NCBI GenBank assembly: GCA_016286055.1
Contig: JAEERW010000011.1
Span: 1-64,000 of the forward strand
From: Bacteroidales bacterium
Lineage (GTDB): Bacteria; Bacteroidota; Bacteroidia; Bacteroidales; UBA3824
DNA: 64,000 nt
Direction of reading: 5' to 3'
Numbering within the stretch: the first letter of the stretch is position 1; the number at the start of each line of letters is the position of its first letter. The notes beneath the pieces are model-generated. The model saw only the letters and a list, made by a program, of their open reading frames with translations. It did no database searches and was not told the origin of the DNA. Of the stretch, positions 44,456 through 53,590 are shown piece after piece. Position numbers and translations under genes: made by a program.

Positions 44456-46918
44456 CTAATCCAACATCACCCACGCCGCCCAATAATACGGGTCGGGAAA
44501 TTGTTTTTTAACCTCGTCTTGGGCAAGTTTGAGAGCCTTGTGGCGGTCGTTGGTTTCAAAGAGAAATTTGTAAAAATGCTCCATAAAGATAGCCGTTACA
44601 CCGTCATCCACCTTCCACAGCGACATCAAAATTGCTCCTGCACCTGCTTGTTTGAAAGCACGTTGCAATCCAAAAACGCCATCCACAGGAAAAATCTTTC
44701 CCCTTGCCGTTTCGCAGGCGGAGAGGACAACGAGTTTTGTGTTTGAGAGGTCGAGTTGAGAAATTTCGTAGGCGGTGAGAATGCCGTCTTCGGAATTAAC
44801 GTTTTCAAAGTTGCCTTTCCATACATTGTTTGCACCCGAGAGAGCGAGTCCCGAAAGAATCATTGCGGATTCTTTTTGAGAGTATGTATTAATATTTTTT
44901 GCAAACGGCTTATTTGCTGCTTTTTCTTCTGTATCAAGGCAAAAACCGTGAGTTGCGAAATGCAGAATATCGGGTGATTTGCCGGAAAGTTGCTTTACTG
45001 CTTGTTCGTTGGCGCCTTTATTATTCAATAATGTAACACTAATATTGTGTTGTTTTAAAAAATCGGCAATAGACTGAATTTCTTTACCAGAATGATGCAA
45101 TTTGCCAAAGGTATAACCTCGTGAAGTATCATAAAATGCAGTGTCGTAATTAATATTGCCAACGAGTTCAGCAGACCCTGATGCTGCTAAATTTCTTGAT
45201 CTAACTGAATAAATGTCGGCAGAGGAAGAGACTCTAACGAGTTTGTATTTTTGCGATAGATTAAAACCGTTGTTATCAGTGAGGACATCAAAATTGATTG
45301 TTGACAAAATGCCATAGGGAGAATAATAAACCGTTTTTGCATCTTTTAAAAATATATCTAATGATTTGAAAATGAGGTTATAAAGATTATTATTGATTTC
45401 GTCAGAATATAATTTAGAGTAAAACTCCATTTCATCATTAGAAGGTGTTAATAGTTCCTTAATTGTCTTAGTTTCTGCTAATATAATAAGTTTTGGTGCT
45501 GAATAATGTTTGCCTAAAATGTACGCTCCAAAATAATCTGTATGGTGTGGAACAGAATCGTATACGGGGATAAGGCAAAATTCTACTACGTATTCGTTTT
45601 CGTAAAGAACATCTTTCGATTCGGCAAAAGCATTTATTTTTTTGATAATTTCATTACTAAGGTTGGGTATTTTTGTCAGTACAGAATCAAAAAGTCTTTC
45701 ATATTCAGTATAATCTTGCATTTGTTCTTCAAAAGTTTCACGACCAAATATGTACTTATGTTTTAACTCTTGCGATTGATAATAATCTGATTTGAGTTGC
45801 TCATCATCAGATTTCCTAACATATTCGTTAAGCAACCTGCTGCTTTGTAGTGATATAGTTTTGAAAAATGCGGTGCTGAGATATGAACTTTTTACTATTT
45901 CGCTAAGATTTGATTTGTAAGCGGCAAAATTGTAAAATTCTATGTTTTTATTATTTTCATACCATACATAATTGTAGTTTTCTTCATTTGTTCTGAAAAA
46001 AATTCGCGGCATTGTCATCAGCATAGTAAGGTCAAACAACCCGAAAAACCGCGTAATTCTTTCTTTATCACCAAGAAACAAACTGCACGTCAGAAAATTT
46101 TGAATATATACATTGTTGTTATAGTCTTGATACCATTTCATTTTCATAAGTATGTCCATAGCCTCTTGCCATTTATTTTGTTGCATTTTTATTACAGCAA
46201 GTGCGTTGCAAGCCTCACTATGAAGAGAGTTTGCCATAACATCTGTGACATTCAGATTGTCGATGATACTATTGTAGCACTTTTCGGATTTTTGAGTGTC
46301 ACCTAAATCATTGTAAATGAGGGCAAGATTATTTAATATATTAAGTCCTTTATAATCCTTAGAACTAAATATATCGCCATAAAGATTATCATAGATTTTG
46401 ATAGTTTTGTCAACGCTTTTTTTCATCATATCTTTATCGTCAAGCAAGTAGTAATAGATGGCATTTTGCACTACCAACGTTAAATAGTATTCACCAAAAT
46501 CGCCTGCCTCCTCAAATAATTCTTCGGCTCTCATAAGGTATGCCTTTGCTTTCCCCAACTGCCTCATAATGCGGTAACATTCTGCTACTTTTGTTATAAT
46601 TATACGAGTTTCTGTTGTGTTGCCAACATTTGTTTTCAGTGTTTTATATGCTTTTTCCAAAGTTTGACCCGCTTTGATGCCATTTCCAAACGAATCCATC
46701 TCTATTCTGCTGAGCAAAATAACAACTACGGAGTAAGTTTCCGCATCAAAAAGACTATCATCTTCCATTTCGTCTCGGATATGTTCCAATGATGGATAAA
46801 TTTCTTCGTAAAGGCCACGAACATAGAGATCAATACAGTCGTTAAACGACAAATAGTTTTGCGCGTTGGTACTACCAATTATACAAAGCAATAATAATGT
46901 GGCTACACAATGTTTCAT
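44456..46918 (-). CDS. Exported TPR-CHAT protein 1 (caspase-like)
   Basis: An 820-residue protein: signal peptide (MKHCVATLLLLCIIGSTNAQ), about 400 residues of TPR-like helices, then a CHAT domain with His657 in LHFATHGFCLD and Cys735 in VLSACETARGK, the caspase-type dyad. CHAT proteins are proteases or pseudo-proteases related to separase and caspases; the best-known act in the cytoplasm with CRISPR effectors or gasdermins, whereas this one is predicted to be exported. The promoter is a housekeeping type (46936-46943). The last ~370 bp of the gene are about 93-95 percent identical to those of TPR-CHAT 2, while the TPR regions are strongly diverged. Confidence 0.87.
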   Translation of the reverse strand: MKHCVATLLLLCIIGSTNAQNYLSFNDCIDLYVRGLYEEIYPSLEHIRDEMEDDSLFDAETYSVVVILLSRIEMDSFGNGIKAGQTLEKAYKTLKTNVGNTTETRIIITKVAECYRIMRQLGKAKAYLMRAEELFEEAGDFGEYYLTLVVQNAIYYYLLDDKDMMKKSVDKTIKIYDNLYGDIFSSKDYKGLNILNNLALIYNDLGDTQKSEKCYNSIIDNLNVTDVMANSLHSEACNALAVIKMQQNKWQEAMDILMKMKWYQDYNNNVYIQNFLTCSLFLGDKERITRFFGLFDLTMLMTMPRIFFRTNEENYNYVWYENNKNIEFYNFAAYKSNLSEIVKSSYLSTAFFKTISLQSSRLLNEYVRKSDDEQLKSDYYQSQELKHKYIFGRETFEEQMQDYTEYERLFDSVLTKIPNLSNEIIKKINAFAESKDVLYENEYVVEFCLIPVYDSVPHHTDYFGAYILGKHYSAPKLIILAETKTIKELLTPSNDEMEFYSKLYSDEINNNLYNLIFKSLDIFLKDAKTVYYSPYGILSTINFDVLTDNNGFNLSQKYKLVRVSSSADIYSVRSRNLAASGSAELVGNINYDTAFYDTSRGYTFGKLHHSGKEIQSIADFLKQHNISVTLLNNKGANEQAVKQLSGKSPDILHFATHGFCLDTEEKAANKPFAKNINTYSQKESAMILSGLALSGANNVWKGNFENVNSEDGILTAYEISQLDLSNTKLVVLSACETARGKIFPVDGVFGLQRAFKQAGAGAILMSLWKVDDGVTAIFMEHFYKFLFETNDRHKALKLAQDEVKKQFPDPYYWAAWVMLD

Positions 46919-46935
46919 AAGTAGATGTTTATTGC

Positions 46936-46943
46936 CAAAGATA
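46936..46943 (-). promoter_or_regulatory. Promoter -7 box for TPR-CHAT 1
   Basis: Minus-strand TATCTTTG, 17 bp before the ATG at 46918. Confidence 0.65.
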
Positions 46944-46949
46944 CAAAAA

Positions 46950-46982
46950 AAAGTTGTCCAAATGTTTAAAAGGACAACTTTT
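46950..46982 (-). terminator. Terminator of the SH3b-DUF3761 gene
   Basis: AAAGTTGTCC and GGACAACTTT form a 10-bp stem (46950-46959 with 46972-46981) flanked by A and T runs, so it works in both orientations. It isolates the SH3b gene from TPR-CHAT 1. Confidence 0.8.
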
Positions 46983-47074
46983 TATAATGTGAGAATAATT
47001 TGATTGAATATCACCAAGGATAAGTGGAACGTTGAGTAGTACCAGTGGTTCTGCCGTATTTTTAGACAGATTTG

Positions 47075-47572
47075 CTATAACCAAACCTTCACTCCTCCGT
47101 GATGCGAACAAGTGCCACGGCGGTGTGCACTGAAACTATATGTTCCATCGCGGCAAATTGCAGTTGCGCCCGATGGCTGAGTGTTGCTGTATTGCGGTCG
47201 CGGAATCCAATTGCCATCACAATTGCGATAGTAACCATTATGACTATTGTACGAACTCGTAGATTGTGACGACCAACTGTAATTATTTGTGCTGACTTTT
47301 GCAGTCAACACTTTTTGTTGAGAGAGATATTTTGTTGAGATATAACCTGTCTGTCCATTGTAGTTAACTCTTAACCAATCACTTTCATTATAACTTGGAT
47401 CGTTGATCGTTACTTGTGTTCCGGCAGACACTTGACCAATAACGCCGTAATTGGTTGATGGTCCACGTCGTAAGTTCAGATTTGTGGTGGTATAAAGAAC
47501 AGTTTGTCCAAAACTGCTTAATGTAATGATGATATTCAGTGCGAATATCAAAATAAAGTGTTTTTTGCTCAT
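47075..47572 (-). CDS. Secreted SH3b + DUF3761 protein
   Basis: A 165-residue exported protein: signal peptide to SFGQ, a bacterial SH3 domain (LNLRRGPSTNYGVIGQVSAGTQVTINDPSYNESDWLRVNYNGQTGYISTKYL), a Ser/Tyr-rich linker, and a C-terminal DUF3761-type motif (TAICRDGTYSFSAHRRGTCSHHGGVKVWL) with two Cys and three His. SH3b domains bind cell wall or protein peptides. It is transcribed from the TGTAACC-N16-CACTAA promoter at 47606-47634 and closed by the hairpin at 46950. Confidence 0.83.
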   Translation of the reverse strand: MSKKHFILIFALNIIITLSSFGQTVLYTTTNLNLRRGPSTNYGVIGQVSAGTQVTINDPSYNESDWLRVNYNGQTGYISTKYLSQQKVLTAKVSTNNYSWSSQSTSSYNSHNGYYRNCDGNWIPRPQYSNTQPSGATAICRDGTYSFSAHRRGTCSHHGGVKVWL

Positions 47573-47605
47573 TTCTATCGTGTTTTAAATTGTTAAACTT
47601 TACAC

Positions 47606-47634
47606 TTAGTGACAGAAATGAGCAAAAGGTTACA
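47606..47634 (-). promoter_or_regulatory. ECF-type promoter, site a (SH3b gene)
   Basis: On the minus strand, TGTAACC (47634-47628), 16 bp, CACTAA (47611-47606), 33 bp before the ATG. One of five such sites. Confidence 0.75.
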
Positions 47635-47652
47635 CTTTTTTTTGATAATTTT

Positions 47653-48117
47653 TTAGACGCAAGCCTTTGCTAAGAATAATCCTATGATACTCATCACAAG
47701 AAGGACGATAACCCAAGATTTTAATTCCTCTCCTGCGGCTTTAACTGCTACTTTGGTGTTTTGTTTTAGCGAATGCATAAATTCCTCAACAAGATTGCGA
47801 GCGTATTCGCGAGCATCATCCACGTCTCGTTTTACATTTTCGTCTTTGATATTATATGAATATGTCCACGATGGCGATGACGTAACTTCTGTTGTCTCTT
47901 GTTTGAAAGTCCTATATTCTTGGTCGTATCGTGTACGTTTTTCATCATCTTTTAAGATGGCATAGGCCTCATTGATATCTTGCATCATCGAAGTTGTGTC
48001 TTTGCCTGGATTTCGGTCGGGATGATATTTCATCGATGCAGTCTTGTATGCCTTCTTGATTTCCTCAGAAGTGGCATTTTGAGCAATGCTAAGTATCTGA
48101 TAATAGTCTTTGAACAT
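47653..48117 (-). CDS. J-domain protein with C-terminal membrane anchor
   Basis: A 154-residue protein. Residues 4-70 form a DnaJ J-domain with the HPD tripeptide (MKYHPDRNP) needed to stimulate DnaK; the C-terminus is a single hydrophobic helix (VIVLLVMSIIGLFLAKACV). It would recruit Hsp70 to the cytoplasmic membrane. It starts 2 bp after the small membrane-protein gene, so both are probably read through from the TDMFGN gene promoter (site b) at some level, beyond a hairpin at 48394. Confidence 0.85.
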   Translation of the reverse strand: MFKDYYQILSIAQNATSEEIKKAYKTASMKYHPDRNPGKDTTSMMQDINEAYAILKDDEKRTRYDQEYRTFKQETTEVTSSPSWTYSYNIKDENVKRDVDDAREYARNLVEEFMHSLKQNTKVAVKAAGEELKSWVIVLLVMSIIGLFLAKACV

Positions 48118-48119
48118 AC

Positions 48120-48353
48120 TTATTTTTGAAGAATTGATGAAGAATTGCTCTCGTTTTTCTTGTTGTCATCGTCTTTGTTGTCTTTTTTCCAAAGGGCGCG
48201 AAGTGCTGCTATTAATACGCACATAGCCACAACGCCAAGAATGCCAGGTGTATGAAACCCTTGACTTTGCCGTCCGGCGTTTATTAATCCGAATACGATG
48301 AAGAAAATGACTATTGCTACTATGGTAACAATGATTTTTGCTGCCTTATTCAT
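48120..48353 (-). CDS. Small two-helix membrane protein
   Basis: A 77-residue protein with two hydrophobic segments (IIVTIVAIVIFFIVFGLINA and GILGVVAMCVLIAALRALW) and a charged Asp/Lys/Asn/Ser tail. No family recognised. It lies 2 bp upstream of the J-domain gene and may be its membrane partner. Confidence 0.65.
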   Translation of the reverse strand: MNKAAKIIVTIVAIVIFFIVFGLINAGRQSQGFHTPGILGVVAMCVLIAALRALWKKDNKDDDNKKNESNSSSILQK

Positions 48354-48393
48354 GATTATATATTTAAGAATTATGCTTCTATTAAGATTTTAA

Positions 48394-48422
48394 GGGATGG
48401 GCTTTATTATAAAGTCCATCCC
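48394..48422 (-). terminator. Hairpin after the TDMFGN-repeat gene
   Basis: GGGATGGGCTTT pairs with AAAGTCCATCCC (48394-48405 with 48411-48422) directly after the stop. On the minus strand the following bases are only moderately T-rich (aaaatctt), so it may attenuate rather than fully stop transcription into the downstream genes. Confidence 0.6.
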
Positions 48423-48431
48423 GTTAGTTCA

Positions 48432-48926
48432 TTACCAGTTTCTAAAAGATGTATTAGTGTTGCCAAACATATCAGTGTTACTTGTCGCTGAGCCTGTTTT
48501 ACGTCCAGACGCATCATAATAGTCAGTAGTTGTGTTGCCAAACATGTCGGTACGACTTGTTGAGGATCCAGCCTTACGTCCATACGAATCTGTATAGTTT
48601 GTGTTTGTGTTGCCGAACATGTCAGTGTGACTTGTTGATGAGCCAGCATTACGTCCATACGAATCCGTGTAGGTGGTGTTGGTGTTGCCAAACATATCGG
48701 TACGACTTGTTGCAGTACCTCTTTGTCCGTAACTATCACGGTATGTTGTGGTTGTGTTACCAAACATATCGGTACGACTTGTTGCAGTACCACTCTGTCC
48801 GTAACTATCACGGTATGTTGTGGTTGTGTTACCAAACATATCAGTACTTGTGGTAGCGCTTCCATATTGCGCACTTACCGATGAAACGGCAGCGGCAAAC
48901 ATTAATGTAAATAGAATTCTTTTCAT
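48432..48926 (-). CDS. Secreted TDMFGN-repeat protein
   Basis: A 164-residue exported protein (signal peptide MKRILFTLMFAAAVSSVSAQ) made almost entirely of six 24-25-residue repeats of the pattern S-x-T-x-TDMFGNT-x-T-x-Y-x-DSYGR. The repeats are rich in Ser, Thr, Gly and aromatic residues and contain no Cys, suggesting an extended or amyloid-like beta structure or adhesin-like surface protein; no family is recognised. The ATG at 48926 is chosen because the site-b promoter (48965-48993) lies between it and the upstream ATG at 48986. Adjacent repeats are very similar in DNA, so repeat number may vary. Confidence 0.78.
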   Translation of the reverse strand: MKRILFTLMFAAAVSSVSAQYGSATTSTDMFGNTTTTYRDSYGQSGTATSRTDMFGNTTTTYRDSYGQRGTATSRTDMFGNTNTTYTDSYGRNAGSSTSHTDMFGNTNTNYTDSYGRKAGSSTSRTDMFGNTTTDYYDASGRKTGSATSNTDMFGNTNTSFRNW

Positions 48927-48964
48927 GGTTGTATAATTTAAATAGTTAAACAATATTTTTTTCC

Positions 48965-48993
48965 TTAGTGTCTCAAATCCTACCAAGGTTACA
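48965..48993 (-). promoter_or_regulatory. ECF-type promoter, site b (TDMFGN gene)
   Basis: Minus strand: TGTAACC (48993-48987), 16 bp, CACTAA (48970-48965), 38 bp before the ATG at 48926. Confidence 0.75.
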
Positions 48994-49012
48994 ATTTAAT
49001 ACGAACTTTTTT

Positions 49013-49297
49013 TTAAGATGCCGTATCCACATTTTGTACACTTTGTGTCGAATTTTGCGACATATTGTCTGATAGTTTTATACTGTCGTGGGTATCAGCC
49101 AAGGGCGAAATGTCGCGCAAAAAATTGCGATGAAGCACACGCGAAATCTTTATCAACATTTCAACGTCGATGTTTTTGCGCTGAAAAATGTTGTAAACAT
49201 TTGTGCGGTTGCAGTTTAACTGTTGCGCCAACCATTCGGCGCGGCGGCCTTGCTGTATAAATTCCTCTTTTATGAGGTTTCCGATGTGAATCTCCAT
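49013..49297 (-). CDS. Small XRE-like HTH regulator 1
   Basis: A 94-residue protein whose first 65 residues form a helix-turn-helix domain (MEIHIGNLIKEEFIQQGRRAEWLAQQLNCNRTNVYNIFQRKNIDVEMLIKISRVL) and whose tail is polar and Ser/Asn-rich. Its paralogue at 59506-59790 is about two-thirds identical in the HTH part. I chose the ATG at 49297 since it aligns with the paralogue start and leaves space after the site-c promoter; another ATG is at 49315. It lies directly upstream of the TDMFGN promoter and may regulate it. Confidence 0.8.
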   Translation of the reverse strand: MEIHIGNLIKEEFIQQGRRAEWLAQQLNCNRTNVYNIFQRKNIDVEMLIKISRVLHRNFLRDISPLADTHDSIKLSDNMSQNSTQSVQNVDTAS

Positions 49298-49326
49298 TTC
49301 AAATGTTTTTGTCATAATTTCTACCC

Positions 49327-49355
49327 TTAGTGATTTTACTTGCAGAAAGGTTACA
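49327..49355 (-). promoter_or_regulatory. ECF-type promoter, site c (HTH regulator 1)
   Basis: Minus strand: TGTAACC (49355-49349), 16 bp, CACTAA (49332-49327), 29 bp before the ATG at 49297. Confidence 0.75.
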
Positions 49356-49574
49356 ACTTTTCTAAAATTAATTTTTGCAAAGGTAGAAAACCACTATTTT
49401 GGAGCGTTATATTTGTGTATCAGATATTTATACAGATAGTTGCAGATTTATGGACATTTTGTATAACAATCTTGTACAAATAGTTTTTCGTTGCCTTTTG
49501 CCCTTGATGATGGCAATATCTGGTGGTGGTTACAGGTGTCAGAAGAAAAAATTGCTTTTTTTTAAAAAAAAACA

Positions 49575-49582
49575 TATCTTTG
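49575..49582 (+). promoter_or_regulatory. Promoter -7 box of the AAA-ATPase_like gene
   Basis: TATCTTTG, 23 bp before the ATG at 49606. The 290-bp gap upstream also holds TATATTTG near 49408 and site c; nothing else is recognised there. Confidence 0.65.
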
Positions 49583-49605
49583 CCAAAAACTAAACTTATA
49601 AGTTT

Positions 49606-51174
49606 ATGGGCATATTCATCGACAAGGGCAACATTGCCTTCAATGGCATCAGAAATTCCGCCTTTATTGACAAGTCGGGGTTATTAAGTATTTTAAACGA
49701 AAGTATCGATACTTCGCATCGTTATATGTGCGTGTCGCGTCCACGGCGTTTTGGTAAGTCCGTAGCCGCAAAGATGATTTATGCTTATTACGATAGAAAA
49801 TCTGATTCCGCTCCGCTGTTTGATGATTTGGAAATTGCAAAACTGCCAAGTTACAAAAAGCACCTTAATAAATATCCGACAATTTATATTGATTGGAACA
49901 AGTTTTCGCAATTAGACAATCAGAGCGTTGTGGAAGAGGCTCAAAAAGAAGTGATTAAAGACTTAAAAGAGTCTTATCCTTTTTTGGAAGAAAAAGAATT
50001 GTTGAGCAGAGCACTTGACGAAATCCACCAAAAAACCGGCGACCGTTTTGTCTTTATCATTGACGAGTGGGATAGGTTGGTGCGCGAAATTGATGAAAAA
50101 ACGCAGACAAAATATGTCAATTTCCTCCGCTCAATGTTCAAATCAAATACTGCCGATGATGTTTTCTTATTGGTGTATATGACTGGTATTCTGCCTATTA
50201 TAAAGGTTGAATTACAATCGGCATTGAATAATTTTGATGAGTACAGCGTTATTGACCCGGGTAGAACTGCGCAATATTACGGTTTTACAGCAATGCAAGT
50301 ACAATCTCTCTGCAACAAGTTTAATATGGATTTTGAAATGATGAAGCACGCCTACGACGGTTATATCATAGGTGATGAAAAGTCGATGTTTAATCCAAAT
50401 TCGGTGATGCAGTCGATAGAAAAAAGAAATTACAACAGCCATTGGTCGAAATCCGCATCGTACACAACCATTGAGCATTACATCAAAAACGACATCGACG
50501 GATTGCGCGACAAAATTGTTAGGATGTTAAACGGAGAAAAGGTTTCAATCAGCGTTACGAGTTTCCGTAACGATATGAAAAACATCGAAACTTGTGACGA
50601 TGTTCTTACGCTTTTGGCGCATCTCGGCTACTTGTCGTACGATCCTGTGTTTGGTCGTGTTATGATTCCAAACACCGAGGTTGCCGACGAGTTTAAGAAC
50701 TCAATTCGTGTATGTGGATGGGGCAGTTTGTCGAAGGCGATAGGCAATTCGCGCGAACTTCTTAATGCAACTATTGCCGGTGATAAAAAATACATTGAAA
50801 AGGCTTTGGATTCGTATCACGATGAGGCGACATCGTTTATAGAGTTCAACGATGAAAATTCTTTGGCGTGTGCCATCCGCCTTGCATATTATTCGGCGCA
50901 GGCTCAATACGAAATTTTCAGGGAGTTCCCCTCGGGCAAAGGCTTTGCCGATATGGTTTTTGTACCTATTAAAAATTCGCCATATCCCGCCGTGGTTGTA
51001 GAGTTGAAATACGACAAAACCGCCGAAGGCGCAATTGCCCAAATAAAATCCAAAAACTATCACGGCAAACTCCAAAATTTTTCAAAAACTATTATCCTGC
51101 TTGGTATCAACTACGATAAAACCACCAAAAAACACGAAGTGGAGATTGAGGCGTTGAATGGGGAGTTTGTGTAG
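49606..51174 (+). CDS. AAA-ATPase_like protein with C-terminal PD-(D/E)XK nuclease
   Basis: A 522-residue protein of the family common in gut Bacteroidota (AAA-ATPase_like, Pfam PF09820, plus PDDEXK_9, PF08011). Walker A is SRPRRFGKSVAAKM near 45 and Walker B FVFIIDEWDRLVRE near 150. The nuclease motif is GFADMVFVP...AVVVELKYDKTAEGAIAQI near 445-470, with Asp and ELK. Function of the family is unsettled; defence or mobile-element roles are often proposed. It is inserted on the plus strand between the two minus-strand CHAT gene sets, and its stop lies 7 bp from the TPR-CHAT 2 stop. Confidence 0.87.
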   Translation: MGIFIDKGNIAFNGIRNSAFIDKSGLLSILNESIDTSHRYMCVSRPRRFGKSVAAKMIYAYYDRKSDSAPLFDDLEIAKLPSYKKHLNKYPTIYIDWNKFSQLDNQSVVEEAQKEVIKDLKESYPFLEEKELLSRALDEIHQKTGDRFVFIIDEWDRLVREIDEKTQTKYVNFLRSMFKSNTADDVFLLVYMTGILPIIKVELQSALNNFDEYSVIDPGRTAQYYGFTAMQVQSLCNKFNMDFEMMKHAYDGYIIGDEKSMFNPNSVMQSIEKRNYNSHWSKSASYTTIEHYIKNDIDGLRDKIVRMLNGEKVSISVTSFRNDMKNIETCDDVLTLLAHLGYLSYDPVFGRVMIPNTEVADEFKNSIRVCGWGSLSKAIGNSRELLNATIAGDKKYIEKALDSYHDEATSFIEFNDENSLACAIRLAYYSAQAQYEIFREFPSGKGFADMVFVPIKNSPYPAVVVELKYDKTAEGAIAQIKSKNYHGKLQNFSKTIILLGINYDKTTKKHEVEIEALNGEFV

Positions 51175-51181
51175 ATGATTT

Positions 51182-53590
51182 TTAATCCAACATCACCCAC
51201 GCTGCCCAATAATACGGGTCGGGAAAATGTTTTTTAACCTCGTCTTGGGCAAGTTTGAGAGCCTTGTGGCGGTCGTTGGTTTCAAAGAGAAATTTGTAAA
51301 AATGCTCCATAAAGATAGCCGTTACACCGTCATCCACCTTCCACAGCGACATCAATATCGCCCCTGCACCTGCTTGTTTAAAAGCACGTTGCAAACCAAA
51401 AACGCCGTCAACTGGAAAAATCTTTCCCCTTGCCGTTTCACAGGCGGAGAGGACAACGAGTTTTGTGTTTGATAGGTCGAGTTGAGATATTTCGTAGGCG
51501 GTGAGGATGCCGTCTTCGGAATTAACATCTTCAAAATTACCCTTCCATTTTATGTCGGCTCCCGACAATGCCAATCCCGAAAGCACCATTGGTGCTTCTT
51601 TCTGAGAATATGTATTAACGCTTTGTGCAAAAGGCTTTTGAGATTCCTCATCCAAGTAAAAACCGTGTGTTGCAACGTGCAGAATATCGGGCGAATGTCC
51701 GCTCAATTGTTTAAAAGAATCTTCGGTGGCAGATGTACCGCAAAGTGTGTCGGTTTTAATGTTTGCAGTAGATAGAATTGTGTTTATGTTTTTGATTTCG
51801 TTAGCACTATTAGGCAAATTGGCGAAATCAATGCCTCTATTAACGGCAACGGCATTTTCAGAGGTGTTTTTATAATCAATGCCACCATAAAGAGAGGCTG
51901 TTTTGGCTGATTTAAGGTCTAAGGATTTGACTTCGGGGATATTTGCGGTAGAGGATACTCGCACCATTTTGTATTTTTGACAGAGAGGGATGCCGGAATC
52001 GTCCATAAATAAATCAAAATTAAGTTGTGAAAGATTACCACAAGGAGAATAGTAGATGGTATGGGCGTTGGGGATAAATGACTCTATTTCAGAAAAAAGA
52101 ATTTTGTAGAGAGCCATTGTTCTATTTTGATAAATACTTGAATAAAATAATGCATCACCATTTTGATTGATAAAAATAGAATCCATTGTTTTAACAGTAA
52201 CAGAAAGAGCAATCTTTGGTTTTGCAAAATGTTTGCCGATAACAAGAGCACAATAAGTGGTATCAGTTCCTTCTCCATCTTGTGCAGGAGCAAACATTTG
52301 TGCATATTCAATAGCATATTCACCGTCAGAAAGAGATTCCTTTATATCATCCAATGATTTCGATGATTTTTCTAGTAACAAGCGTAAATTATTTATATTA
52401 TGCAAAATAGAATCCTCTATCTTTCTAATTTGTGTTTTTAATGAAACTATTGTAATGCTGTCAGTGGTTTTAAATAAATAATCTTGTTTTAAGCGTAATA
52501 AATTTGAATATTGATTCTTTAATGAAATATCAGTTGAATTTTCAACATAATTGTATATAATTTTATCGGAATTCATTAAAAGATTTCGGCAAAAAAGAGT
52601 CATATTATACGCTTGCTTTAAACTGTAAGAACTATTATGAAAATAAGCCACCATATTGTTTAGTGGCAAGACTTCCATTGATATTTTAGTCCAAAAATTA
52701 TCCCACTGATTTTTAGGAAAATCAGACATTATTTTTGTAACACAATCAATAGTAATTTTGTTGTATTCATCCAATGATTTAGCGGTAGAACTCAAATTCC
52801 ATCGAGCGAAATTGGCTAAAACTAAATTCTGTGCAATATTATAAGCATATATTGAATTAATTTTTCTTGCTTGTTTCAATACATTTAAAGCCTTACCTAA
52901 CAAACCGGCGCGTATCAATGCAACACTATAATTATTTAAGGCGAGCGGAAGTGCATTATTTGATTCAAAAGTACCTTTACAATTATCAATTACATAACGA
53001 TAACATTTACCTGCAATATAATTATTACCAACGTTGTAATTGGCAACGCCATAATTGTTTACAAGAAGAAAGTGTTTTTCATCAGTAATTTTAAAAATAC
53101 TTCCGTGATGCTGTTCGTATATTTCTACGGCAGCATCCATAATTTTTTTCATATCTTCATAATGCTGAACATCATTGCAAACATTTGCAGCATTGCACAT
53201 TGCAATTATAAATTCATCACCAACATCGTTTACCTCCTGACACATATTTACAGTTTGTTCAAACCACTTCATCGCCTCCACATAATTTTTTAAGTAATAG
53301 GCAATTAAACCGGAGTAACAATATAGAATACGCATTGGCTTATCGTTAATTATGTTTTGTGCTTTAAGTGTATTAATGCTACTTTCAGCAATTTGTTGCG
53401 CTTGGTAATAATCACTTTGTTGTATATATATATAAATTAAAGAGTTGACTGTTTCAGAATACGAATCTTCGTTAAATATAGTCCCTTTTTCAAGTTTGTT
53501 TTTAACTTGCACAAGCGAATCCACATTAATTTGGGCAGTTAAACTGTAACCACAGAATAATAAGGTAAGAATAACTATTGCTTTTTTCAT
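51182..53590 (-). CDS. Exported TPR-CHAT protein 2 (caspase-like)
   Basis: An 802-residue protein with a signal peptide (MKKAIVILTLLFCGYSLTAQ), TPR-like helices over ~400 residues, and a CHAT domain with His642 (LHVATHGFYLD) and Cys717 (VLSACETARGK). The last ~120 residues are nearly identical to TPR-CHAT 1, including at the DNA level, while the TPR regions share only a general pattern. The housekeeping-type -7 box at 53607-53614 is close to the ATG. The gene start overlaps the end of the Cys-rich ORF (53587) by 4 bp. Confidence 0.87.
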   Translation of the reverse strand: MKKAIVILTLLFCGYSLTAQINVDSLVQVKNKLEKGTIFNEDSYSETVNSLIYIYIQQSDYYQAQQIAESSINTLKAQNIINDKPMRILYCYSGLIAYYLKNYVEAMKWFEQTVNMCQEVNDVGDEFIIAMCNAANVCNDVQHYEDMKKIMDAAVEIYEQHHGSIFKITDEKHFLLVNNYGVANYNVGNNYIAGKCYRYVIDNCKGTFESNNALPLALNNYSVALIRAGLLGKALNVLKQARKINSIYAYNIAQNLVLANFARWNLSSTAKSLDEYNKITIDCVTKIMSDFPKNQWDNFWTKISMEVLPLNNMVAYFHNSSYSLKQAYNMTLFCRNLLMNSDKIIYNYVENSTDISLKNQYSNLLRLKQDYLFKTTDSITIVSLKTQIRKIEDSILHNINNLRLLLEKSSKSLDDIKESLSDGEYAIEYAQMFAPAQDGEGTDTTYCALVIGKHFAKPKIALSVTVKTMDSIFINQNGDALFYSSIYQNRTMALYKILFSEIESFIPNAHTIYYSPCGNLSQLNFDLFMDDSGIPLCQKYKMVRVSSTANIPEVKSLDLKSAKTASLYGGIDYKNTSENAVAVNRGIDFANLPNSANEIKNINTILSTANIKTDTLCGTSATEDSFKQLSGHSPDILHVATHGFYLDEESQKPFAQSVNTYSQKEAPMVLSGLALSGADIKWKGNFEDVNSEDGILTAYEISQLDLSNTKLVVLSACETARGKIFPVDGVFGLQRAFKQAGAGAILMSLWKVDDGVTAIFMEHFYKFLFETNDRHKALKLAQDEVKKHFPDPYYWAAWVMLD

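Noticed and set aside
49399-49593. 64-codon plus-strand open frame before the AAA-ATPase_like gene
   Set aside because: It begins at TTG, has no recognisable domain, ends in low-complexity Lys/Phe and overlaps the promoter of the next gene.
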